A DNA stretch of 44,211 nt. It comes from an uncultured Campylobacter sp. Its GTDB lineage: Bacteria > Campylobacterota > Campylobacteria > Campylobacterales > Campylobacteraceae. The stretch spans positions 1-44,211 of the forward strand of contig NZ_CALHVN010000041.1 of NCBI RefSeq assembly GCF_938039245.1. The letters are read 5' to 3'. Every line of letters starts with the position of its first letter. Position 1 is the first letter of the stretch. The notes below the pieces were generated by a model. That model had not been told where the DNA came from, did no database searches, and saw only the letters and a list, made by a program, of their open reading frames with translations. Shown here piece by piece: positions 35,334 to 41,776 of the stretch. The translations under genes and the position numbers were made by a program.

Positions 35334-35751
35334 GATACGAGCCTCAGCGAGTATCAAAGCGCCCGCCCGTGCCGTCTTTTATTGCTTCCGTATAACAAAA
35401 GTTGTATTTTTTTACGCTCCGCCGATTTCTCGCCTATCTCAAAAATACGGCTACGCTTGACCGAAGTAGGGATACGATTTGCAAAAAATAAAATTTTGTG
35501 ATATGATCCTCATTACCAAAAGCGGGGAATGAATTAGTAACAAACTTTAAGCTTTCAAACCTTAAGCCGTTTAAAAAGGGTTAATTATCTTAGCCTTAAA
35601 ATCTACGACAATGACTTAAAAAGCTTAAGTTTTCTACTATTTTATCCTACTTTTCGGCTTTTTCTTAAAAGAGTTAGGAAGATACTTAAAAAACTTCCTT
35701 AGTTATCTTAAAACGCCTGTGTTTTGGGGTTTTAAGTATCGTGCTCGTTTC
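35334..35751. other. Right end of the element, integrase arm-type repeats
   Basis: No gene supported. GATACTTA occurs at 35681-35688 and inverted at 35733-35740, matching GATACTTA beside the left attachment site; CACGATACTTA is shared by both ends as an inverted repeat. Paired GGAAG/CTTCC and TTAAG words also cluster here. A TATGAT box at 35502-35507 may start an outward or short transcript. Confidence 0.55.
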
Positions 35752-35767
35752 CCTTCGAGCGCACCAC
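35752..35767. repeat. Attachment site, right (attR core)
   Basis: This is an exact copy of the last 15 tRNA bases plus one (CCTTCGAGCGCACCAC). Only this fragment of the tRNA is present, so it marks the end of the integrated element. Confidence 0.9.
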
Positions 35768-35882
35768 TACATCTCTAAAAACAATAAATTCTCTATATTG
35801 CAAGTATTTACATTTAACTTAGCTTTAAATAATTCTAATTTTGCGCGCAACCATATTTTACATTCTATTAGAGGAAAGTGCG

Positions 35883-36037
35883 ATGGAAAAATCTAAAATT
35901 ATTACAGTTTTGGATAGTATTTTAATATCTAATAAAGCATAGACATTTTGCTTAAGTTTTTAAAAAGCCTGCTATACGCATGGATTATGAATAAGAAAAA
36001 TTTTTCGCTTTTAGGGCTTACTGGATATCGTGCATGA
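35883..36037 (+). pseudogene. Possible broken small ORF outside the element
   Basis: ATG 35883 follows an AGAGGAAAG ribosome site and reads MEKSKIITVLDSILISNKA then TAG. Shifting one base in the AAA run at 35934-35936 opens SIDILLKFLKSLLYAW and so on to TGA at 36035, giving about 51 residues. Unknown family. It may be chance. Confidence 0.3.
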
Positions 36038-36047
36038 TTAATCCTAT

Positions 36048-36069
36048 AAAAGCCGGCCTTGAGCCGGCT
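36048..36069 (-). terminator. Terminator of the met operon
   Basis: On the minus strand AGCCGGC-TCAAG-GCCGGCT is followed by TTT, four bases after the last metQ stop. A compact GC-rich Rho-independent terminator. Confidence 0.85.
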
Positions 36070-36072
36070 AAA

Positions 36073-36852
36073 TCAAAATACGGGCAGGATCGCTCCGTCG
36101 TATCTTTTTAAGATAAACTCTTTCGTCTCTGGGCTGGTTGCGGCTTTAACGAGAGCTTTGATTTTCGGGCTATTTTCGTTGCCTGCTTTGACCGCGATGA
36201 TGTTGGCGTACGGGCTTTCGGTGCCTTCGATAGCTAGCGCGTCTTTTTTAGGATTCATGCCGATATCAAGGACGAAATTCGTGCTTATAGCGGCAAGATC
36301 GACTTCATCTAGCGTGCGAGGTATCTGCGCGCCCTCAAGCTCGACGAAATTTAGATGTTTTGGATTTTTCACGATGTCTTTTGGCGTGGCTAGCTCAGCG
36401 CTCTTATCTAGCTCTATTAGACCCGCTTTTTGCAGGATATTCAGCGCTCTGTTGCCGTTAGTAGGATCGTAGGCGATCGCGACTTTAGCGCCGTCTTTTA
36501 GCTCGCTTAGGCTCTTTATCTTTTTTGAGTAAAAGCCCAGCGGTTCAAGATGTATTGCCGCGGCGGTTATCAGGGTCGTGCCTTTTGTTTCATTGTGGTT
36601 TTTTAGATACGGCCAGTGTTGAAAGAAATTTGCGTCCAAATCGCCGTCTTGCGTCGCTAAATTTGGGATCGAGTAGTCGTTTATCTCTTTGATGACTAGA
36701 TCGTAGCCCTCTTTTGCTAGAGCAGGCTTGATAAACTCCATGATCTCTGCGTGAGGTACGGGCGAGACGGCCACTACGATAGTGTGATCTTTGTCTGCTG
36801 CATAGAGATTAAAAGCTAGCGCCAAACTTGCTAAAATTTTAAAAATTTTCAT
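36073..36852 (-). CDS. metQ: Methionine-binding protein MetQ, copy 1 (distal)
   Basis: The 259-residue NlpA/MetQ-family substrate-binding protein has a signal peptide (FKILASLALAFNLYA) with no lipobox Cys, so it should be soluble in the periplasm. Family marks: VAVSPVPHAEIMEFIKPALA, LDANFFQHWPYLKNHNETKG, HLEPLGFYSKKIKSLSELKD and RTLDEVDLAAISTNFVLD. It is the last and most divergent of three tandem copies fed by one MetNI. It may bind methionine or a related ligand. Confidence 0.9.
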   Translation of the reverse strand: MKIFKILASLALAFNLYAADKDHTIVVAVSPVPHAEIMEFIKPALAKEGYDLVIKEINDYSIPNLATQDGDLDANFFQHWPYLKNHNETKGTTLITAAAIHLEPLGFYSKKIKSLSELKDGAKVAIAYDPTNGNRALNILQKAGLIELDKSAELATPKDIVKNPKHLNFVELEGAQIPRTLDEVDLAAISTNFVLDIGMNPKKDALAIEGTESPYANIIAVKAGNENSPKIKALVKAATSPETKEFILKRYDGAILPVF

Positions 36853-36875
36853 TATATTTTCCTTTTTTATTTTTT

Positions 36876-36914
36876 AAAACGGCGCTAAAAAGGTAAAAGC
36901 TTTTACGCCGTTTT
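36876..36914 (-). repeat. 39-nt intercistronic hairpin repeat, copy 1
   Basis: AAAACGGCG (36876-36884) pairs with CGCCGTTTT (36906-36914), with an inner TAAAAGCTTTTA. The same 39-nt sequence, one base different, lies at 37837-37875. Likely attenuator or mRNA-processing/stability hairpin between metQ copies. Confidence 0.75.
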
Positions 36915-37041
36915 GTTTTTGGAGACTTTTCTCGACTATTTTCGGTTTTTCAAATTTGAGCCGTAAAATTTACGCAAAATATTCCTTTTGCGATTTTTAA
37001 AGCTAAATTTTACGAAGGCAAATCAGTCAAATTTGACGCGA

Positions 37042-37815
37042 TCAGAAGCTCGGTATCACCGCGCCTTGGTAGCGCTTTACGATAAAGTCTTTAACTTCGG
37101 GAGTTAGTATCGCTTTATCTAGAGCCTTGATTTTCGGACTGTTTTCGTTGCCGGCCTTGGTTGCTACGTAGTTGGTGTACGGGCTATCTTTATCCTCGAG
37201 GATTAGCGCGTCTTTGGTCGGTTTGAGGCCTACGTCCAGGGCGTAGTTTACGTTGATAAATGCTAGCGCGACGTCGTCGAGAGAGCGGGGCGTCTGCGCG
37301 GATTCCATCTCTTTAAATTTGAGATTTTTCGGATTTTCTATGATATCTAGCGGGGATTTGTATTCGCCCTCTTTGGCTTTGATTATACCCGCTTTTTCGA
37401 GCAAATTTATCGAGCGCGTCGAGTCTGCGGCGTTGTTTGAGATAGCGATGATATCGCCGTTTTTTAGCTCGTCTAGGCTTTTTATCTTTTTAGAATACGC
37501 GCCCATAGGCTCGACGTGTACGCCCACGGTCGGCACTATGTGAGTGCCTTTGTCTTTGTTAAACGACTTCATATACGGCAGGCCTTGGAAGTAGTTGGCG
37601 TCGAGTTCGCCGTTTTCGACGGCGAGGTTTGGTATCACGTAGTCGTTAAAGATTTTGACGTCGAGCTTGTAGCCCTCTTTTTCTAAGATCGGCTTTACGA
37701 CCTCTTCTAAAATCTCGGCGTGAGGTACAGGAGATGCGCCTACGGTGATGGTTTTGTCGTTAGCATACAGGCCGCTAGCTAAAAGCGCGCCAAGAAGTAT
37801 TTTTGAAAATTGCAT
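37042..37815 (-). CDS. metQ: Methionine-binding protein MetQ, copy 2
   Basis: The 257-residue NlpA-family protein has a signal peptide (FSKILLGALLASGLYA) and no lipobox. Key segments are VGASPVPHAEILEEVVKPIL, LDANYFQGLPYMKSFNKDKG, HVEPMGAYSKKIKSLDELKN and RSLDDVALAFINVNYALDVG. It is clearly closer to copy 3 than to copy 1. The 39-nt repeat flanks it on each side, consistent with tandem duplication of a gene plus its spacer. Confidence 0.92.
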   Translation of the reverse strand: MQFSKILLGALLASGLYANDKTITVGASPVPHAEILEEVVKPILEKEGYKLDVKIFNDYVIPNLAVENGELDANYFQGLPYMKSFNKDKGTHIVPTVGVHVEPMGAYSKKIKSLDELKNGDIIAISNNAADSTRSINLLEKAGIIKAKEGEYKSPLDIIENPKNLKFKEMESAQTPRSLDDVALAFINVNYALDVGLKPTKDALILEDKDSPYTNYVATKAGNENSPKIKALDKAILTPEVKDFIVKRYQGAVIPSF

Positions 37816-37836
37816 TATTATTCCTTTTTTTGATAA

Positions 37837-37875
37837 AAAACGGCACTAAAAAGGTAAAAGCTTTTACGCCGTTTT
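37837..37875 (-). repeat. 39-nt intercistronic hairpin repeat, copy 2
   Basis: Same as 36876-36914 except A for G at the ninth base. Lies in the spacer between metQ copy 3 and copy 2. Confidence 0.75.
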
Positions 37876-37967
37876 GTTTTAAGAGCGGTCTCTAAACTAA
37901 ATTTGGATTCGTCGTTTCGTTAAATTTACCCGCGCCGCTAAATTTGAGCGGGCGGGGCTAAATTTGA

Positions 37968-38741
37968 TTAAAACGTCGGGATTATCGCGCCTTTATATTT
38001 TTCCTCGATAAATTTCTTTACCTCCGGGCTCGTGACGGCTTTGTCTAGAGCTTTGATTTTCGGGCTATTTTCATTGCCGACTTTGACCACGACGTAGTTG
38101 GTGTACGGGCTATCTTTGCTCTCAAGTACGAGCGCGTCTTTGGTCGGGTTTAGGTTGGCGTTTAGAGCGTAGTTCGTGTTGATAACGGCGATGGCGACGT
38201 CATCTAGCGTACGAGGAACTTGAGCGGTCTCGATCTCTTCAAATTTTAGCTTTTTCGGGTTTTCCGTGATATCAAGCGGAGTTTTTAGAGGATTGTCGTT
38301 TAGCTTTATTAGACCTGCGCTAGCTAGCACGTCAAGCGCGCGGCTCTCGTTTGTCGGGTCGTTTGGTATCGCTACGGTGCTGCCGTCTTTTAGCTCTTTG
38401 ATATCTTTTATCTTTTTAGAGTAAACGCCCATAGGCTCGAGGTGAACGCCAACTGTTTTAACTAGATGAGTGCCTTTGTTTTTGTTAAATTCCTCAAGAT
38501 ACGGTAGGTGCTGGAAGTAGTTAGCGTCTAGATCGCCGTCCTCGGTGGCTAAATTTGGAGTAGAGTAGTCGTTGAATTCTTTGATCTCAAGAGTAAAGCC
38601 GTCTTTTGCAAGGATAGGTTTTACGACTTCTAAAATTTCAGCATGCGGAACCGGCGTAGCGCCTACGACGATTTTCTCGGCGGCATTTGCTGCGACTGTT
38701 AGGCTTAGAGCGACTAGAGAGTATTTGAGTAGATTTTTCAT
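37968..38741 (-). CDS. metQ: Methionine-binding protein MetQ, copy 3 (proximal)
   Basis: The 257-residue NlpA-family protein is first of three after metI. Signal peptide LLKYSLVALSLTVAANA with cleavage after ANA and no lipobox Cys. Features are VGATPVPHAEILEVVKPILA, YFQHLPYLEEFNKNKGTHLV and RTLDDVAIAVINTNYALNAN. Ribosome site AAAGGATAT before ATG. A long hairpin and a 19-codon mini-ORF lie upstream, so its expression may be controlled separately from metNI. Confidence 0.93.
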   Translation of the reverse strand: MKNLLKYSLVALSLTVAANAAEKIVVGATPVPHAEILEVVKPILAKDGFTLEIKEFNDYSTPNLATEDGDLDANYFQHLPYLEEFNKNKGTHLVKTVGVHLEPMGVYSKKIKDIKELKDGSTVAIPNDPTNESRALDVLASAGLIKLNDNPLKTPLDITENPKKLKFEEIETAQVPRTLDDVAIAVINTNYALNANLNPTKDALVLESKDSPYTNYVVVKVGNENSPKIKALDKAVTSPEVKKFIEEKYKGAIIPTF

Positions 38742-38797
38742 TTTATATCCTTTTTAAAATTTGGCTAGCATTTAAAAAAGGATATGAGCGGAGGCTT

Positions 38798-38846
38798 AAA
38801 TTTCTTTTTAAATGCTTAGCGAAACTAAGCGCTTAAAAAGAAATTT
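38798..38846 (-). promoter_or_regulatory. Long hairpin between metI and metQ
   Basis: On the minus strand AAATTTCTTTTTAA pairs with TTAAAAAGAAATTT (14 bp), then GCTTAG/CTAAGC (6 bp) after a 2x2 interior loop, with a 5-nt loop. CTAAGCGC just upstream can pair instead with GCGCTTAG inside the stem, giving a mutually exclusive fold. No T-run follows. Possible attenuator or processing site. Confidence 0.55.
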
Positions 38847-38857
38847 TGCGCTTAGCG

Positions 38858-38917
38858 TTAGTCTTTCGACGACTTAAGTTCAGTGAAGCGACGCATTTCG
38901 CACATATCTGATTTCAT
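38858..38917 (-). CDS. 19-residue mini-ORF before metQ (possible leader peptide)
   Basis: ATG at 38917 has a strong AAAGGATAG ribosome site. The frame reads MKSDMCEMRRFTELKSSKD and stops at TAA 38860-38858, immediately before a long hairpin that precedes metQ. Three of 19 codons are Met (1, 5, 8) and one is Cys, suggestive for a methionine-uptake locus. Real translation is unproven. Confidence 0.4.
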   Translation of the reverse strand: MKSDMCEMRRFTELKSSKD

Positions 38918-38998
38918 TTTCTATCCTTTCTTTGTAAAATTAATTTCGGGATTTTATGCAAAAAAAGTTTAAAAGAAAATAAAATCAGATGTAAAAAA

Positions 38999-39688
38999 TC
39001 ATTTCTTTGTGATCTTATAAATAAAATTTCCTAATGATTGGAAAATTTGAACCATTATGATTAAAATCACGACGGTATAGAGCATGATATCCGGGCGAAA
39101 TCTCTGATATCCGTAGTTTATCGCCACGGATCCCAGTCCGCCGCCGCCGACTGCGCCAGCCATCGCCGAAAAGCCGATAATAACGATAAGCGTAAGCGTG
39201 ATAGAAGCTACGATGCCGGGCAACGCCTCTACGAACATCACCTTAAAAATGATCTGAAAATTTGAGCTACCAAAGCTTCTGGCAGCCTCGACGATGCCTT
39301 TATCGACCTCTTTTAGCGCGCTTTCTATGAGCCTAGCGATAAACGGCGCCGCGCCGATAGTAAGCGGAACGATAGCCGCGGTAGTGCCGATACTGGTGCC
39401 CACGATCAGGCGCGTGAGCGGGAAAAGCACGATGATGAGGATGATAAATGGAAAGCTTCTTAGCGTATTTACCGTGATATCAAGCGCGATAAATAGCGGT
39501 TTGTTCGGCTTTAGGCCATCCTGTGCCGAAAGGACGAGCAAGATAGCCGGCACTAGACCTATAAGAAACGCTAGAAGCGTCGAAACCACGCTCATATAAA
39601 GCGTCTCGCCGATGGCCGGGAGCAAAATACGCTCGAAAACGTCGGGAAATTTAGAAAAATCTATGTCAAACATCACGCCACCTCCCAT
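38999..39688 (-). CDS. metI: Methionine ABC transporter permease MetI
   Basis: The 229-residue permease has five membrane segments and the EAA loop EALPGIVASITLTLIVIIGF near residue 150 (EAA-type ...FVEALPG). N-terminal LLPAIGETLYMSVVSTLLAF and the segment LRSFPFIILIIVLFPLTRLI are typical of MetI. It forms the transmembrane dimer with MetN. Start overlaps the end of metN by 16 nt. Confidence 0.95.
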   Translation of the reverse strand: MGGGVMFDIDFSKFPDVFERILLPAIGETLYMSVVSTLLAFLIGLVPAILLVLSAQDGLKPNKPLFIALDITVNTLRSFPFIILIIVLFPLTRLIVGTSIGTTAAIVPLTIGAAPFIARLIESALKEVDKGIVEAARSFGSSNFQIIFKVMFVEALPGIVASITLTLIVIIGFSAMAGAVGGGGLGSVAINYGYQRFRPDIMLYTVVILIIMVQIFQSLGNFIYKITKK

Positions 39689-40629
39689 AATACGCCGCTT
39701 TGCTTGATGTACTCGGTTACGCGCGGCTCGTCTTTTGGATCGACGTTGATGACGAGCGAGCCAAGTACGTTTTCGTTTAGCTTTTCAAGCTTGCCCCAGA
39801 CGATGTTAAAGTCGATGTTTAGCGTGCGCGCCATATGCGTGATGACGCTGTTTTGAGCGACTTCTTTTGGGAAAAAGAGCCTGATATTTACGCCTTCGCT
39901 CGGCAAAATTTCATCCTCGCCGAGGAATTCCTTCATCTTTTCATCTGGCTTTAAAAATAGCTCCTCGATCGTGCCGCTGCCGATTATCTTGCCGCTTTCT
40001 AGCAGCACTGCGCGGCGCGCGATGCTTTTTACGACCTCCATCTCGTGCGTGACTAAAACGACGCTGATGTTTAGCGTTTGATTGATCTGTTTTAAAAGCT
40101 CTAGTATCGAATTTGTCGTATTTGGATCAAGCGCCGAGGTTGCCTCGTCGGAGAGTAAAATTTTTGGACTTAGCGCAAGGGCGCGAGCGATGGCGACGCG
40201 CTGTTTTTGTCCGCCGCTTAGCTCGCCGGGGTAGCTTGCGGCTTTGTTTGCAAGGCCGACTAGCTCTAGTAGTTCGCTCACTCTTTTTTTGATTTCGCCG
40301 TCTGAGTAACCCCAAAATTTAAGCGGAGTAGCGATGTTTTCAAACGCCGTTTTCCTCGCCATCAGCGCGAAGTGCTGAAATATCATCCCCACATCTCGCC
40401 TAAGTTCTCTTAGCTCTTTATCTTTTAGCGCCGAGATTTCTTTGTCAAATACCTTTAGGCTGCCGCCTTGATAGTCCTCTAGGCCGTTTATGCAGCGAAG
40501 CAGGGTGGATTTACCTGCGCCGCTGTGGCCTACGATGGCAAAAATTTCGCCTTTTTCTACGGTTAGGCTGACGCCGTCTATGATCTGCGTCGCTCCGTAA
40601 AATTTCTTTAAATTTTCTATCTTTATCAC
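39673..40629 (-). CDS. metN: Methionine ABC transporter ATPase MetN
   Basis: The 318-residue ATPase has Walker A GHSGAGKST (33-41), Q-loop GMIFQHFALM, signature LSGGQKQRVAIARAL near 137-151 and Walker B ILLSDEATSALDP. The C-terminal NIL/ACT-like domain (about 245-318) binds methionine and inhibits transport in the E. coli homologue. First gene of metN-metI-metQ x3. Methionine feedback is therefore expected by homology. Confidence 0.95.
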   Translation of the reverse strand: MIKIENLKKFYGATQIIDGVSLTVEKGEIFAIVGHSGAGKSTLLRCINGLEDYQGGSLKVFDKEISALKDKELRELRRDVGMIFQHFALMARKTAFENIATPLKFWGYSDGEIKKRVSELLELVGLANKAASYPGELSGGQKQRVAIARALALSPKILLSDEATSALDPNTTNSILELLKQINQTLNISVVLVTHEMEVVKSIARRAVLLESGKIIGSGTIEELFLKPDEKMKEFLGEDEILPSEGVNIRLFFPKEVAQNSVITHMARTLNIDFNIVWGKLEKLNENVLGSLVINVDPKDEPRVTEYIKQSGVLWEVA

Positions 40630-40672
40630 TCAAATTTCCTCGTTCGTAATTCCACCGAAGCGCTACTAAAAT

Positions 40673-41659
40673 TTATAAAATTTCGCGCCTTAGCTCGTCT
40701 GTGCTCTTTGGCGAAAGAAGCGCCGGAGCGATGTCAAACACGCTAAACGCGCCGCACTCGCCTTTTTGCGCCAAACGATACGCCGCGCGGGCATAGGCTA
40801 CTAGCACGCTTGCGGTAAATTCCGGATTTGAGTCAAGCTTTAGCGAAAACTCGATCAGATGTTTATTTTCGCCGTGCTCGCCCGTCGTTCCGCTTCGCAA
40901 AACAAATCCTCCGTGAGGGATGCCGCCGTGCTCTTTTTTAAGCGTCGCAAGATCTATGAAATGCACGCTCGTGTCGTAGTCGGCAAAGTAGTTTGGCATC
41001 GTTTTTATCTCTTTTTCTATGCGCGCTTTATCGGCGCCGTCCTCGGCCACGACGTAGCACTCGCGCAGGTGTTTTTCGCGCGTAGTCAAATTTGGATTTT
41101 CGCCGGCACGAACTCGCTCTAAGGTGCTTTCTATCGGCACGGTATATTGGCGTGCATCCACGACGCCCTCGATTCTGCGGATAGCGTCTGAGTGGCCTTG
41201 GCTCACGCCTTTACCCCAAAACGTATAACTGCTGCCGTTTTCCAGCACGCTCTCGCCAAATAGTCTATTTAGCGAAAACAGACCCGGATCCCAGCCTACG
41301 GCTATAATGCCTACGTTTCCGCCCTTTTTGGCTGCGGCGTCCACAGCGGCGAAGTGCTCAGGGATTTTTGCGTGCGTATCAAAGCTATCGACGACATTAA
41401 AATTTAGCGCAAACTCAGGCGTCTGCGTCGGTAGATCCGTTGCGCTACCGCCGCAAAGCACCAAAACGTCAAATTTGCCCTTGTGCGATAAAATTTCGTC
41501 CACGCTAAATACCGGAGCTCCGTATGTTTTTACTTCGTTTGGGTTTCTACGGCTAAAAACGGCCGAAAGCTCTAAATCCTTGCTATTGCGCGCGGCAAGC
41601 TCTACGCCGCGACCTAAATTTCCATATCCTAAAACCGCTATTTTTATTTTTTCGTTCAT
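40673..41659 (-). CDS. ddh: meso-Diaminopimelate D-dehydrogenase
   Basis: The 328-residue NADPH enzyme reversibly converts meso-DAP to tetrahydrodipicolinate, bypassing the succinylase route to lysine and peptidoglycan. Rossmann motif LGYGNLGRG (9-17), FSRRNP, LCGGSATDLP, VGWDPGLFSLNRLFGE, WGKGVSQGHSDAIRRIEGV and PHGGFVLRSGTTGEHGENKH match the Corynebacterium enzyme family from memory. The length is right. Most Campylobacter use DapD/DapE, so this is an uncommon gene for the genus. It is downstream of valS and upstream of metN on the same strand. Ribosome site AAGGAT. Confidence 0.93.
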   Translation of the reverse strand: MNEKIKIAVLGYGNLGRGVELAARNSKDLELSAVFSRRNPNEVKTYGAPVFSVDEILSHKGKFDVLVLCGGSATDLPTQTPEFALNFNVVDSFDTHAKIPEHFAAVDAAAKKGGNVGIIAVGWDPGLFSLNRLFGESVLENGSSYTFWGKGVSQGHSDAIRRIEGVVDARQYTVPIESTLERVRAGENPNLTTREKHLRECYVVAEDGADKARIEKEIKTMPNYFADYDTSVHFIDLATLKKEHGGIPHGGFVLRSGTTGEHGENKHLIEFSLKLDSNPEFTASVLVAYARAAYRLAQKGECGAFSVFDIAPALLSPKSTDELRREIL

Positions 41660-41776
41660 TTTTTATCCTTTTATTTTTTTAAATTTTTACGCATTAAACG
41701 GCGTGCCGTAGTTTAAATTTAACAGCTCAAGGCACCGTTTGGATCTGCCAAGTCCTAACGCAAAAACCAAAAAATA

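Larger units (their letters stand above)
29836..35767 (+). mobile_element. 5.9-kb integrative mobilizable element in tRNA-Arg
   Basis: Bounded by 16-bp direct repeats CCTTCGAGCGCACCAC (tRNA 3' end and 35752-35767). In order it holds a terminator, a tyrosine integrase (frameshifted), a 52-codon small protein, an HUH-type Rep, a coiled-coil protein, a palindrome cluster, a relaxase-like gene (nonsense and frameshift), a terminator and a highly folded non-coding block. All genes read away from the tRNA. No capsid, Zot, VirB/D4 or resistance genes are present. Integrase plus Rep plus relaxase without a mating channel defines an element that would borrow a helper conjugation system. The genes have fewer Campylobacter block relations than their surroundings, supporting transfer. 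Confidence 0.9.

Noticed and set aside
35289..35501. 70-codon plus-strand frame in the element right end
   Set aside because: It runs through the long hairpins with no ribosome site and no homology; more likely non-coding structure.
29836..35767. Prophage or filamentous phage interpretation
   Set aside because: No capsid, coat, Zot or assembly genes; Rep plus relaxase-like gene fits a mobilizable element better.
35767..36047. Possible continuation of the mobile element to the right of attR
   Set aside because: The tRNA-derived repeat ends at 35767; following DNA has no element genes and leads to the met operon terminator.
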